A stretch of DNA of 64,000 nt from Brasenia schreberi (GCA_036023115.1 JAYKKT010000040.1:4620501-4684500); one strand, 5' to 3'. Positions 13,569 to 26,166 are shown, counted from the stretch's first letter. The notes: generated by a model not told the origin, from the sequence alone. A program made the numbers and translations.

Positions 13569-13757
13569 GGAAGGAAATGCACGGCATACCCAGCCGTAAA
13601 GCTCAATGTGGTCCTCGCAGGAGCTGCATGGTTAGTGCCTGATCCTATACACCGGTCTTTCATGGACTCTAATTTGGTAACTGCAGCTGCTTGGCCCGGT
13701 CATCCGGAGTTCATTTCTAAGTCCATGGAATTGCTGGGAATAAAAGTGAGCTTCTAA
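13569..13757 (+). pseudogene. Orphan last exon of a DJ-1/PfpI-family gene (DJ1D-like)
   Basis: An AG acceptor at 13567-13568 precedes 63 codons ending in TAA. They begin GRKCTAYPAVKLNVVLAGA, then WLVPDPIHRSFMDSNL, AAWPGHPEFISK and a final LGIKVSF. This is the C-terminal end of plant DJ-1 proteins with two glutamine-amidotransferase-like domains (DJ1D type), which act as glyoxalases or stress-related hydrolases. The reading frame is intact. No upstream exon with the nucleophile-elbow cysteine (ICHG) was found; the 5' side is occupied by the hAT element, copia and LINE debris. It is therefore either a stranded fragment of a gene broken by transposons or the end of a gene with a very long intron. 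I favour a fragment. Confidence 0.75.
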
Positions 13758-15879
13758 TGTGGAAAACTATTTGTTGTTTACTATTTGTAGTTTGTGCCTC
13801 TCACTTGGTACATATGAGGATGGATGCCTGTCTTTCTAGTGCCATAAATGTCGTCAAGACGAGTACATTAAAGTAAGGAAGAAGTTTCTTCAATGTATAG
13901 ACTTTACAGTAATCATGTGGTAGACGTTGACACTGCTTTGTGCATTACCTCCCGTCTGGCCACCAGCCGGAATGAATAAAAGGAAGGTCTGCCACCCAGT
14001 GAAGGACTTGCTCATGGGTGGCTGCAGAGTCGTCTGAAATCTGAGAAAATCAGAAGAAATCTACACAGGCGTTCCGAATTTTTTGCAGAGATGGATTTTC
14101 ATGCCTGAATTTCTATGCTCGCCACCAATTCTTGCATTTCATCTCCGCATTTACCTTCATTTGTGTGTAGGTATGAATCATTTTCTCATGCTTTCTGTGA
14201 TTCATTTCATGAGCTTACCATCCACGTCCATGGCTCAAATAAAACCTTCGAAAGTTCAGTTTGTATAGAGGCTATGCCCACCCAAAAGAACACAGTTAAA
14301 ACATCAGAGTCTTTGGGTTGACCTGACAAGAACACGGAATAACTCAACTGAACTGGAACACAACCTAAAACACGAAATTTCACCTGAGTGACAACACATT
14401 TAACACCAAAACCCCATAAGGGCACGAAATAAAAAATCCATGTATATGTCAGGGATATATGTGTCTTATGACAATGTTCATCTTCCCCCAGTGTAACACA
14501 ACACGAACACGAATAACAAAACTACCTTCCCTGTCGATGTTGCCGGCCCCATTATCACACAACGTTCATGCAGGATGAGATGCAGAAAGATCATATCAAT
14601 GGCCTCCAGACTAGGCTATCCTAGCCATCCAGCTGAAGGCTAGGATTTTCATGGGTCGTGGCTGTTCCAGCTGAAGCCATCCAGCAAACATGAGAGGGTC
14701 GGAACGGCTTCGATGGGTTTGGCCAGGATGATTTATATTAGATAACAAAATCAGTTTGTAAGATCGGTTTGGTGAGGATGACTGTCATTATATATTAGAT
14801 GACAAAATCAATTCGAGACATGGATACATGAGTTGCAGATACAATACGAAGAGCTTGTGAATAATATTGTAGAGGTTCAACTTCCACTTTTTTTACTCTA
14901 TGGTTTATACCGTTGTGACACTAAGGTCAACAGGTAACACATTTTTTTTTGACATACTGATGTAGCAGCATATCATTATTTTTAGGTGTTCTAAATCAAT
15001 GTGCGAGGCATACAATCGATGTGACATTTGACACGCTGAAAAAACTCAAATGATGTTAGCATTTAGTTTCTACATAGCGATACAAATCATAAAAGAGCAC
15101 AAATGAGACTACCCAAAAACAAAATATGTTGGGGGTCATTGTAGGGGCTCTTGTGTCATAAAATTCTAAGGGTCTTGATTGCTTTCTATACAATGGGAAT
15201 GCCGAAGCCTCTTCATGACCTCACTTGTGAGTCAACTCTCTAGGCAGGTGAGGTATTGCTCTTTGTGCAAGAGAAGACAAGTTTGTCAAACAACGCATAT
15301 ATTTTGAAAAACTTCTCAAGAAAAGGAAATCGTTTAGTTGAGAGGATTCGCATGTAATCTCCATGATCATTGTTATACTTGTTTAAAGGAGAATTGGATT
15401 CCCTCGAGTCAAGAGAATTCACTCAATTCTCCTTAGTGATGCTGAAGCCGATATGAATAAGCCAATCAGTTTCTCATGTTTGCTTTGGCTTAGATATTAA
15501 TTTGATTTGGATTCTCTCAAATCAAAAACCATATTGGATCAAATACTGTGGCGAATCTAGAAAATCTTTTTAGAGCGAAGCCAATAACTTATGACATCTC
15601 TTGGTGTGGGATGAAAAATGTATTGTTCGTTTTTGGAATTGACATGATAAATTTACTATCTTATAACAGCAATAACAATAATAAAAAGTCCCCGTTGTGT
15701 TCTTTCATTTTTGACATTTACGTGAAAATACTGATTCCAATTTAACTCCTGATCGCTCTTTATTTCCTCTCTTTCAGGAGCTAAACCCTCTCTTCTCTTT
15801 TAAGATCCTTTTTTTAACGTTAAAGAAGCCCCCTCTCTTCCTCCTTTCCCTTGCTTTGCCTCGCTATCTGAAAAGAACG
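13758..15879. other. Spacer between the DJ-1 exon and adenylate kinase
   Basis: No gene recognised. The last 100 bp before 15880 are pyrimidine-rich (CTCTTCCTCC type), as expected of a plant leader. Around 15552 a GTGGCGAATCTAG word resembles a hAT MITE end, but no partner end was found. Confidence 0.45.
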
Positions 15880-18800
15880 ATGGCGGCCCTCCGGCGCGCG
15901 CTCCGTCCGCTTATTCTCCGGTATGGCGTTGGAGGGCGACGTCGGACAGGACGTTACTGTTCCCCTGAAACCTCACCGAGAGTCGCGCAGGGAGCAGCAT
16001 GAGCGCAACGTACAGTGGGTGTTCCTCGGCTGCCTCGGCGTCGGAAAAGGCACCTAAGCCAGCCGTTTGTCTCAGATTCTCGGAATTCCTCACATTGCCA
16101 CAGGCGATCTCGTCCGCGACGAGCTTGCTCAGGCTGGGCCGCTCTCTCGTCAGGTCCCTTCCCGTTCTTCTTGGGGTTGAAATTCGATTGGTTTTGCTTT
16201 GCGGAACTTTGGTGTCTCTCAGTTTGTCGCTTCATGAAGTTTCCGTGGTACCCATTTCTTGTTGTGGCGTTTATTTTGCTAAATAATTTGATTAGATGGA
16301 GCTCGTGATAGCGGTGTTGCAGAATGAAGGAAATTAGATTCACCCTTGTTTGAATCTTAAGTCGTTTTTTTTTGTCCCGCGGGGTTGATAGTCCGTCTAT
16401 TCATGTAACTAGAAGGAACTACAAATACCCTTGTTGTGAAAATGATGAAAGAAAAGCCTTTCTTTTGCTAGACCTACAATGAGTGTTGATTTTGAAGGGC
16501 TTTCCATGCTACCCTTTTCTATTGGCGGCATATATTGGTAAGGACGGAAATGGAGATTTGACATTATTATGATCTCTTCAAGTTGTAGAAAATATGGGTT
16601 TTGAAGCAATAACATAATCATGATACCTTTTTCTTGATGTTTGCTTTGTCTTGTCTCCCTTTTGGTTCTTATGGTGTTCTTAATTTACACTAGGCATGTT
16701 GATGTTCAAAACGTGGTGCTGACTACTCATGGACGTTATTCTGGGTCGTAAAAGAATTTTGAAGTCAGTGTAGGATTTGTCACCTTCCTGAAGGCTCCTT
16801 CCAACTTGCAGCTAGAAAGCATTGTCAATCAAGGACAGCTGGTTCCCGATGAATTTATTATAAGCCTTCTGTCCAAACGTCTTGAGAATGGGCAAGCACA
16901 GGGTGAATCAGGATTCATCCTCGATGGTTTCCCAAGAACAATAAGACAAGCTGTGAGTAGATAGTGGATATGAACCACTTGCTTTATAGTTTATTATCGT
17001 ACTTTTATGGGTTCTTTGTACATGACATGCTAGTTCTTGGTAATTATTATGGATGCCCGAGCTTTTCTGAATGAATGCTTCTTATAGACCTTGGAGCATT
17101 TCCACGATCATGTTTTCTATTCATTTTATGGTTGCTTCTTTTTTATTATCAGAAGTGAGCCCAATTACCTCTGTGGACACCACTTATGGTCAGCCTCACA
17201 GCTGGGTGCTGCATAAGCTTTTACTTTTGCATATAGGTGCTTCCTTGCTTTGTTTCTAAACTGTATCCTTCAACCTTATCTATTTGTTCTATGGAGCCTT
17301 CATAGATTAGCTATTTTCAGTTATGAAATTTTATGAAACAAGTTGAGTTTCGAATTAGAATTCAAGTTCATTTGTTTCACAACAGGCTGCTGCTCATCAC
17401 CACCCATTGCTGCGACTACTCTCTAGTACCCCTACCGGTGGTCATCACTACCACTTGCTGTCATGTCCCACTACTTCTCCCTGCTGTTTCTCATCACCAA
17501 TATCATCGCCCACTTATCATCACCATTACCATTCACCAACACACATCAAACTCTGCTGCCACCATTACTACTATTGGTCGTCACCTGGTACCACCACCAC
17601 CATCAACAAACTTCACCACCACTATGACCATACTAGGTCTCTGCCTTCACCACCACCATCTTCATGATTGCCATCTCATGCCACCTTTGTTTCTGCTACT
17701 AGATGCTGTCTTCACTTGTATCATCTCAATCCGTCATTACCACTCTATGCATCAGCCCTATCACCATCATCTGCTGCTTCCTGCCAACACCGCCACTTAT
17801 GGGTTTATGGTTTTCCAGCATTGCTACCATCCAAAAATTTTGCCCATTCTTCACTTCCCATATTCCTTTACCACCAATATTACTATAACCACGGCTGTCC
17901 TTCATTACAACCTAAAAATAAGTTCATCCAAACACTGAAACACCTTTTTCCTTTTTGTTCTAAAACAAATATCCATTTTAATATTATAGTACCCTTTTAT
18001 GGCTGGAGACAATGATCATAAACTGGCAACATGAATGTACCTTACCAAGATCTTCATATCATTAATTCTGCAGTCAACAGAACAGAGTTACTATTTCTTT
18101 TCGGATGCCCTATGTTTGCTGATGTACTATTTGGGTCCAAATGTTTGTGTGCGAATTCCTGGTTGTCATTATGGTTGTGGTTGTTTTACACTTATTCCTT
18201 GTTCTTTCCTTTGTAGTTTGTGAGCTAACCTGTCAACTTATTCATACACTATATTTTTCAACTTTCAATGAGGTTATGTTTCTGTTAACATGTCCTGAGA
18301 ATATTCCTCACCCCTATGATTTGCAGATGCAGTTTCTCGCAAAATTCCTGTCTAATAATATCTTGATGTTTTAAAACTTTAGAGTGTAATGTCTCTGATT
18401 TGTCAACTTAATTGAAGAACCGTTCAATATGATGTGATGTTCTTCATATTCTACCATTACTGAGTTATTCTGTTCTTTAATGCCATGCAGGAAATTTTGG
18501 AGGGAGTAACTGAGATTGACCTGGTGATAAACCTGAAACTTAGAGAAGATGTATTGATTGCAAAATGTCTTGGGAGAAGGATTTGCAGTCAGTGCAAAGC
18601 CAACTTTAATGTGGCATCCATCAATGTTGAGGGGGAGGATGGCAAACCAGGAATGTGTATGGCTCCTCTTCTGCCTCCCCCACACTGTGCAACAAAGCTC
18701 ATCACTCGTGCGGATGATACTGAGGAAGTAGTCAAGGAACGGCTTCGTGTCTATGACAACATGGTAGTGTACAAGAGCCTATTAAGCTTTTCACGTTCTT

Positions 18801-19747
18801 GTGAAGTTTAAGTAAAGCTATGGCAGTTTGGGTTTTAGTGTCTCAATTGGAGAAACAAAAGTAATACTTGAATCAAGTCGGTAAGATGCGTAAAAAAATC
18901 ATAATTTTGAAAATAGACATGTAAAGGTTTTATAATGTCAAAAAAGTAAAATACTCTTCACAAGTAGCACGCTAACTCATGTTTGCATAAATATGGAACC
19001 TTCCCTCACCCTAATTATAAAACTGAAAGGTCAAGCACTATATTTGCCGAAGTTAGTAAATAATGCCCATAAAAGATGACTTTATGCAATCAATTTAAAT
19101 GTAAGTAAGCACAATTGAAGTCATAGAAGCAGTTAATTTGTTTTTTCTTCAAGAGAGGAGTGTATCATATCAAGTTATGTCATAGTGCATCTACTTTTTC
19201 TTATTATGCAATAAGGTACTTATGGCCATGACTAAATATAAGTTTAGTGTATAACTGCTCTCTTGATACTCATAATTCTTTAACTGTTCTTAAATTCAAT
19301 GCAGCAAAATTTGTTACTTATGATGCCATTTTGTAGTGTTTTCATGATTCGATTATGAGTTTTTCTAGTGACTTGATGGTTCAATAACTCCTTATCCTTG
19401 AAAGGATGACTTTATATCAACATAAGGAAATGCAATCTAGAATTTATGTCTTGTGATTTTCATGATCCCTGAAATCCTAACCTTTTCTAGTTATATTTGG
19501 TACGTCAAGTTCTCCTAAAACTTTTGGCTACCGAAAGTGCTCTTGTTGAAATTTCTGATATTTTGTGGGATGACATTCAACATCGATGGTTTCCTGTGTG
19601 CAGAGTCAGCCCGTGGAAGATTTCTATCGTTCTAGAGGGAAACTGCTCGAGTTCGATTTACCAGGTGGTATCCAAGAGAGTTGGCCAAAGTTGCTGGAAG
19701 TACTCAATCTTGAGGACCATGATGACAATCTGAGTATTGCAGCATAA
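15880..19747 (+). pseudogene. Organellar adenylate kinase gene, broken in exon 1
   Basis: Adenylate kinase converts ATP and AMP to two ADP; this form belongs to the plant plastid/mitochondrial type (At2g37250-like). There are four exons: 15880-16153, 16812-16952 (LESIVNQGQLVPDE, GFILDGFPRT), 18491-18763 (LGRRICSQCKANFNV, KLITRADDTEEVVKERL) and 19604-19747 (FDLPGGIQESWPKLLEVLN, then TAA). All introns are GT-AG and phase 0. Exon 1 is damaged. A transit-peptide-like start at 15880 (MAALRRALRPLILRYG) is in a different frame from the kinase (QWVFLGCLGVGKGT), and TAA at 16055-16057 stands where relatives have Tyr after the P-loop. The P-loop also reads GCLG where GCPG is usual. Exons 2-4 are clean, so the loss looks recent or reflects a sequence error. 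A start at 15923 is in the kinase frame but still meets the stop. Confidence 0.85.
17385..17800 (+). repeat. Low-complexity CAC/ATC-rich tract in adenylate kinase intron 2
   Basis: About 400 bp of imperfect CAC, ACC and ATC triplets with almost no guanine runs. It holds open a long but meaningless frame (His, Thr, Ser and Leu rich) inside the 1.5-kb intron. It is a decayed microsatellite, not an exon: the flanking exons join in phase without it. Confidence 0.7.
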
Positions 19748-20902
19748 ACATTGGTGGGAATAAGCTGCCAATTCGCTCAAAGTAAGTCCAAGAAAACAGC
19801 AGACATTGGGATTTTGGAGCTGGTTAGAGGAGCTACATTTAATGGATCTTGGCATCTTGCTGCATGGCATCATAAGGTGTGCAGGTGAACAAAACCTGAC
19901 CTAGGATATTAATTTATGCTTGAGGATGGATCAGAGAACTTTTTGTCATTCATTTTGGAATGTAACCATCCAAAATTTTTGACAATATTTAGATGTGGTT
20001 TTATTTGATGTGCTTTGTATTCAAGTACATTGTTGTTGAATGATAATGAGACCGACATGCTTGAGGATCACCTTCAACTTGTCTAAACTTAATGCTACAT
20101 GAGCTGCTCTTCTACAAAGGAATTTGTTGATTATTTGATGTGCATTTTAATTTCTGCCAGTAGATTGGAGGAGCTGTTCATCTTCATCCATTGCTAGTTC
20201 TCTTCAACTCTTTACCGTTTCCATTGTGTAGTTCATTTGATTGTTTTGTGAGTACAGAAATTACGAGCTGGGAAAGTAGTGGATTTGATTTCTTTGCAAG
20301 GAAACGTCAGTTTTAACGTGTAATCTCTCCAGATAATCATGTGGTTTACTTATACTTGTATTTGACCTTTACCAATGAATTAGTCTTAATCCTCTTCTTA
20401 TTTTCCACAAGGATCCATGCTGCAGAGTTTATTATAATACCTAGTGAACTAACTAAAGATTATAAACCAATTTAGCTTGTGCTTGGTTTTGATAAATAAT
20501 ACCTGACTCAGTATATTAGTTGGGTCTGATCGGTCTGACCCGAATAGGTAGCTGAATCTATTCTTCTTTACCAACCCAATATTCTATCAAACAAATGTGG
20601 GGTGCATGGGGATCAGGTAAGTTGATACCCTTAAAGTTATGGGTGAAATCATAAAGAATACCGTCATAAGGATGGATCTGGTCGTATTGAGCTACTAGAA
20701 CCAGTAGAACATGGTTATTCTTACAGAAATGCCAAAACATAAACAAGCTAGCAGAGGTCCTATTGAGCATTACTAGATTCAGTAGAGCATAGTTATTCTT
20801 ACAGAAAAGACAAAACCTAAACAAGCTAAGCAGAAAGCCAAAATAGACTCCTAGTTGCTCGGTTCCTTCCATGGTCTAAAGGTAGGAAAAAGATCCTCTA
20901 AA
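19748..20902. other. Spacer between adenylate kinase and the defensin cluster
   Basis: AT-rich. It probably holds the 3' UTR of the kinase gene and, at its right end, that of the convergent defensin gene. No exon or transposon recognised. Confidence 0.45.
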
Positions 20903-22885
20903 CTAATCTTCAGTTGTACATGCCTTCAGACACATGCATTTCCTCACAATGCCCTGACAATCACCACCAAAGAAGCCTTCGGTTTGACATATGTTTGCGC
21001 AATTTTTGTCACTGAGACACAGCCCACTAAACTTCTTGCTTTCTGATGAACACGTCCTGATTTGAAGATCTTTCTCTGCCCACCCTGTTCAATGGTTGCG
21101 ACAAGCATTATATGTCAGCATAAAACCAGCGAATGTGGACTAAATTACTGTAGAGTCAGGTTTACAAACTCTTCATGTCGGTATCATGGTTTGTTTAACA
21201 TGGTATCAGAGGCACAAGTCTCTACTTTCGTCTAAAAAAGATTGATTGAAGCATCTAAAGTTCCAAAACCTATTATTCAGGTAGAGATGGACAGCCTGAA
21301 CACCGTTCAGTATTGGATGGGAGGATATTGAGGTACGACGGACATGTGAATACCATTCAGTTATTCAATAAGGATAACCCTTATTCATTTCCCAACAGCG
21401 ATTTACTTTCAAGGATTCAGGAGATGCGAACCCAGGCCTCGTGAATCAGATTTGTCTTCTGTAACAGGGAGGGGAACAGAGTAGCGGATAAAGTATTGAT
21501 GCTTGCAGTACATCAGACCACAATTCAGTGAGGGGTGATGCAACAGGGACAGGAATTCTGAGCACCGATGATCTGTAAAGGGCCGTTAGCCTTCTCCTAT
21601 TAGATAAAAAAAGGTTCCAGAACCTACTCACCATGAGCGATGGCCTCTCTGCTCATAAGATTATCTTCATCATCGTCATCATCAACAACCATATTTGCAG
21701 CTACTGTGGACTCTGCAGGACAATAAATTACAACTCAAGCCTCGTCCAGTTAGGTTAGATCATAATAACATGTTTTGAGCAGTCCATTGATCCTGTCCTG
21801 AACAGTGAAGACTTGATGATATAAGTCGGTGCCCTTTTTTGGGTGAAATACACTACCAGTATCCATAAGTCTCAATTAGAGATGCAGAATATTGAGTAGA
21901 TAACTAGCTCACAAGTTGAAATACGGATAATCTATGAGTTCGTAATTCAAGTTCTTCATGACGCTTTGGTGCGTCGATGGCTTCAAGAGGCTTATTGCTC
22001 CCTTTTAATCAGAGTTCACTCACCGGCAGCAGTTATCTGTTTGCCATCATCATCATTATCACCTTCGTCATCAGAAGCTTTAAAAGCTGCAGCCTCTGTC
22101 AGACAACCAAGTGAATTTTGAACTTAATCATGGTTACCAAGATACAAAATGGACACCAACTATGATACTAAATAGCAGAAATGAGTGTTGAAAAAATGTA
22201 AATCAATTTATAGTTGCTGGAATGTGAATTAATACTCATGAAGCAGATTTAAGGCAAAATTATAAATATAAGAGGGACAGCGAGCTTGCATGCACCTATA
22301 TTTGAAATCATTCCTCAAGTTAGAAGACAAGAAGTGAGTTTTCTAGCATTCAAACGGTACTCCCATATCGTCAAATACAAGGTTATGAAACGTAGAATCT
22401 GCCCTTCTTAGGGGAGTCATTATCACCAAGTAGCATAGAAACATCAAGGTGTCCCCGTTGCCTCTGGGTGCTTGCTGCTTTGGCCTTACGGCAGGGAATG
22501 CAACCATGCTAAGATGGATTTACTTCCTTCATCCCCTAACTAGAGTCCGTCGAGTTCATATATAGACCAGTTCTCTGTGTAGCTAGCCTAAAAAGATCAT
22601 ATCGGCTTGCATTCATGAATGCTTCTAAGGGAGAGGTGTTGTTCGAAAGGCACGGGTGTGAACGAAGGCATTGTAAGCAGAAGATGAGGATGTATGAAAC
22701 AATTCTTTTATCCTCGGACTGGAAAATCAGTGTCTAAGATGCTCCAGGATATTAGTTGGAAAATGGACCTCAGTTGAGAGAGAGAGAGAGAGAGAGAGAA
22801 AATCACCAATGGCTGCTAGCAGCAAGAAGAGTATAACGAGGGCATGGAAAAGGGTCTTAGTGTTTCTGGAGGCCATTGATTTCAT
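20903..22885 (-). CDS. Plant defensin with an acidic N-terminal propeptide (four-exon model)
   Basis: Predicted secreted cysteine-knot peptide of 137 residues. Exon 1 (22885-22807) encodes a signal peptide (KTLFHALVILFLLLAAI). Exon 2 (22095-22024, 24 codons) and exon 3 (21712-21632, 27 codons) are acidic: 17 Asp/Glu against 3 Lys/Arg, with a five-Asp run at residues 61-65. Exon 4 (21084-20903) encodes the defensin domain, with eight Cys at 89, 100, 106, 110, 120, 127, 129 and 133 (C-x10-C-x5-C-x3-C-x9-C-x6-C-x-C-x3-C), the canonical plant pattern. All three introns are phase 1 with strong sites (ctgacag|, ctgcag|, gaacag| acceptors; GTGATT, GTGAGT, GTGAGT donors). Plain plant defensins have only a signal exon and a defensin exon, as at 34.6 kb. 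If exons 2 and 3 are skipped, the reading frame is kept. A second in-frame Met lies at 22874-22876. Splicing of the acidic exons is inferred. Confidence 0.75.
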
Positions 22886-24508
22886 GAAACACTGACTGAC
22901 TTCCTTTACTTATAAAGGAAGATGAGAACCTTGAGTGGGCAGGCTGGTTATTCACAAATAAAAGAGAATGAAGACGGCGTCTTCGTTCGAACAATTATTT
23001 CAGGACAACCGGGCTCCATAATTCATCATTATAGCAACATGAAGTTCACATGTTCGTGCTGACTTCTTGGATGCTTTCTGTCCTTGTACACATACAGAAT
23101 CCCGTACTTTATGCAGATAACGTATTGCATGATTAGTCCAAACATTAGTAAGCATGTGAACCACCTAATTTTCCAACGTTCATTACCTTTTTTCTTTTTT
23201 GATATGCATCTTCTGTTAGACCAATACATACCAGATGCACAGCCAAGTATTAGGTGTCTTTGAAGTGCAGAAAAGCGAGGAAATCAGAACGGCAAAATTC
23301 AAATGGTGGGAATACATAAAGAGAAGAAGGATAAAAAAAGAGTGCATTAAATATTTGACAGCATCAAGCAGCTCCTACATCCACAACTAAAAGAAGATTT
23401 TCTTGTCATTACAAAAGGTAGCAGCAGCAGCATAAACGAAAGACCAACTCTCTATCACGTTCTCAATCTAAAATCCTGACCAAAACGCATTTTAATTATA
23501 TCCTAGACATTAAAACCTTTACATCCGTTAGCTTTCTTAATGAATAAGTTAAACATACAGAGATATTATTTGTTTGGAGTAATCCAAATGCCGATGTTTC
23601 GAGCCACAGACTAACATGAGAGATGACCCCTTAAGCCATTGTCTTATGTCCTTTGGGGCAGACAATGAAGGATGTTTTATATTCAACAAGTAAAAATGAA
23701 TATGGCAACTTGTAGATACATTATACTATTACATCCTCATCATGGTTAAATGAGCCGCAACTCATAAAACTGGTCTTTGATAATATAAAGCAAGTTTTGA
23801 TCAAATAAATTCCTCAAACCTTGATCAACCAACTGCAGAAGGAATGACATTGGGAAATGATATAAGAGGTCCGCATCTTTTTCAGGTGCACTAGTTTTTA
23901 CATGGTGTCACGCTGTTCATAAATTCATACCTTTTACCACAAGGGGTTGAGTGATACAGCTATTAATGTACTGTAACTAGGACTGTATTCGTCCTGATCT
24001 TTTGGTTCTGTACCCCACGGAGGAGCTTGGATACAAGCGTTTGCTGAAACTTCAGTGAACGTTCTGCTCATTGCCAACCACTACCGAAAAGGAGACAGAC
24101 AGGTTCTGAGATGCATTCCCTCCCGTGACATAAGAGCTATGTCACAAGCATGTGCGACTGAACCCAGCACGGTGAAAATAATGTTGTAGAGACACGGCAA
24201 CACACACACACACAATATTTTGTATAATTGATAATATATCATGGAACTAGAAGGAAAACTCGGTTTCCAAAACTGATTATTTACTAATAAAGTATTAATT
24301 GGTCAATATTTCACAAAATATTTCTTCACGTGGCACTATCTTTTAGTTAAAGTTTTAATCAGAAGTAGTCAAAAATAGTTGGTACTGACTGGGACATAGG
24401 AGAATTATGGGTATCAAGCGTCGAACGTGAGTGCCGCACCCAGAAGGAGCATCCTTGTGACCTTGTGACATAGTATAAAAGAGGAAGGAGCCACCGCACA
24501 CACGCGTG

Positions 24509-24579
<71 letters not shown>

Positions 24580-24614
24580 AAAGGCTGGTATATACTAGTA
24601 CTCTTAGGTCTAAA

Positions 24615-24695
<81 letters not shown>

Positions 24696-25927
24696 AAAGG
24701 CTGGTATATACTAGTACTCTTAGGTCTAAATAAATCTCAATCATTTATCTATGGTGATGATATTGAGATTTGAATATAAAAACAAAAAAAATTTAAAACC
24801 TCAACTATCCTCTACCAAAGAGAAGGATTGAGATTTGTTTGAATTTTATAGTATATATATAAAGAGAAAGAAAGAGAGAGCAGTCACGTCAATTATTTGT
24901 CTTAAGGGTCAATCATACTGAAAATGGTCGCAAATGTAGTGGACCGGTACCCGTGATCCAATGTTGTGGAGCAGGAGGAGATCAATTTTATACGGTTGCT
25001 GATGCTCTCTCCATGTATTGGAGTGAAGGAATCACGCAGCTTCAAACAAGGACAATCATGCTTCTGATTTACCATGGTAAATACTAACGTTGTTAACACA
25101 ACAGTTGTCGAACTGAATCAGTTTCGAAGAGGACCAAATGATCAACGTCGGGAAAGTTAATTCAAAAATATCTGGAAATATACAAAAGTAAAAGTTTATG
25201 CTTGAGAAAAATCAAATGTGACTGATACACTAGTACTCACTTAAAGTCATGAAGCTAACATGAACGAGCGGGTTATAATAATCTGAGCCAACTAATCTTG
25301 GAGTTTTGGTTAATCCGACCAGTATATAACCGTGATCTCATTAACTTAAGTAACTCGAGTTCAAAGGTTTAATCAAAATTGTGTGAAAGGCTGGAAAATT
25401 TAACTTGTCAATAACTTAGAAGTTTTCCTGTTTGTCTCAATCTTCCATGTTGTGTTTGATGGGAACATGGGGATTGTAGGGCTTGGTCCTCCTCTCGATG
25501 ATGAGGTGAAACCGAGGTTCGAGCCTCCTTGTATCGATTAGTTTGAACGCTTCTGCAATAAATTGATTGATTTTATGATATCGTTCTATTTTACGAATAC
25601 TATTCATTTATCTTATAACAAGCCAATCTACATGCAACTTGATTGTTTGGAGTGCGTTTTATATAAGATTGTAGGGAAGATTACAAACTCAAGAAACCCA
25701 AACATTAATACAACTCGCGAATTAACCACAAAAGATTAAATTCTTAAAACCATGATTACATGCCCATGAAAGTTTGGTTATAGTTAGGGCTTGGTACCAT
25801 AAATCAAACACACCGTTTGTAACCCTAATTGTCTCAAGCATATGAAGCTGATCGAGACCCATCACGCAGGTGAAACCAACAATTGCAAACCACACACGGA
25901 ATGATATGCGCACAGCTGAAACACTCC
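22886..25927. other. Spacer within the defensin cluster
   Basis: No gene recognised. A TATA-like TTTATAAG (minus strand, 22909-22916) lies only about 25 bp above the first ATG of the neighbouring defensin gene, close for a leader. Segment 24085-24150 resembles 32745-32835, evidence of local duplication. A B-box-like word near 25510-25525 (GAGGTTCGAGCCTCC) may mark a SINE relic. Confidence 0.45.
24497..24730. repeat. Compound (CA)n(TA)n tract with a duplicated 39-bp flank
   Basis: CA runs into TA. A 39-bp unit beginning ATTGAAAGGCTGGTATATAC occurs at 24576-24614 and again at 24692-24730, with TA repeats before each. The 116-bp period suggests unequal exchange or slippage through the TA tract. 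Confidence 0.85.
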
Positions 25928-26166
25928 CTAAGGGTTGAAGCAACTGCACCGCCTCTTGAAGAGCCAGCAGTGGCAGCAATCGGTCGAAAAGCCTTCTTCA
26001 TGGCAGATGGTTTTGCAGTCGCTTTCCTCTGCTTTCCTCAGCCCCCTGTTTCTGTTTCATGGTTTCATACAAAATCATGAGAGAGAGAGAGAGATGTTTA
26101 ATTATCAGAGAACAAGGCCCGCGCGAGCACAGGGGGAACACTTCTCAGTTCTCCTAAAGAAGTCAT
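25928..26166 (-). pseudogene. Defensin pseudogene
   Basis: Exon-2 remnant 26045-25928 reads CKTICHEEGF, then a cysteine-rich stretch ending KRRCSCFNP and a stop. The part that would carry the first two cysteines is deleted, the deletion shifts the frame, and the last conserved Cys is gone. The exon-1 remnant (26166-26106) aligns with exon 1 of the copy at 34.6 kb, but its donor GT is now AT (GATAATTAA against GGTAATTAA) and the signal sequence is scrambled. A short CT tract follows the dead donor, as in two of the other copies. A LINE nest begins at 26251, about 85 bp upstream of the old start. Confidence 0.8.

Noticed and set aside
15540..15745. Possible hAT MITE (GTGGCGAATCTAG)
   Set aside because: No second inverted end and no 8-bp duplication.
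17333..17938. 201-residue open frame in adenylate kinase intron 2
   Set aside because: Composition is His/Thr/Ser/Leu from CAC/ATC triplets, there is no family motif, and it lies within an intron whose flanking exons join correctly.
21190..21600. Possible copia relic (TGGTATCAGAGGC like a tRNA primer site at about 21199)
   Set aside because: No LTR or coding domain was found; a 13-base match alone is not enough.
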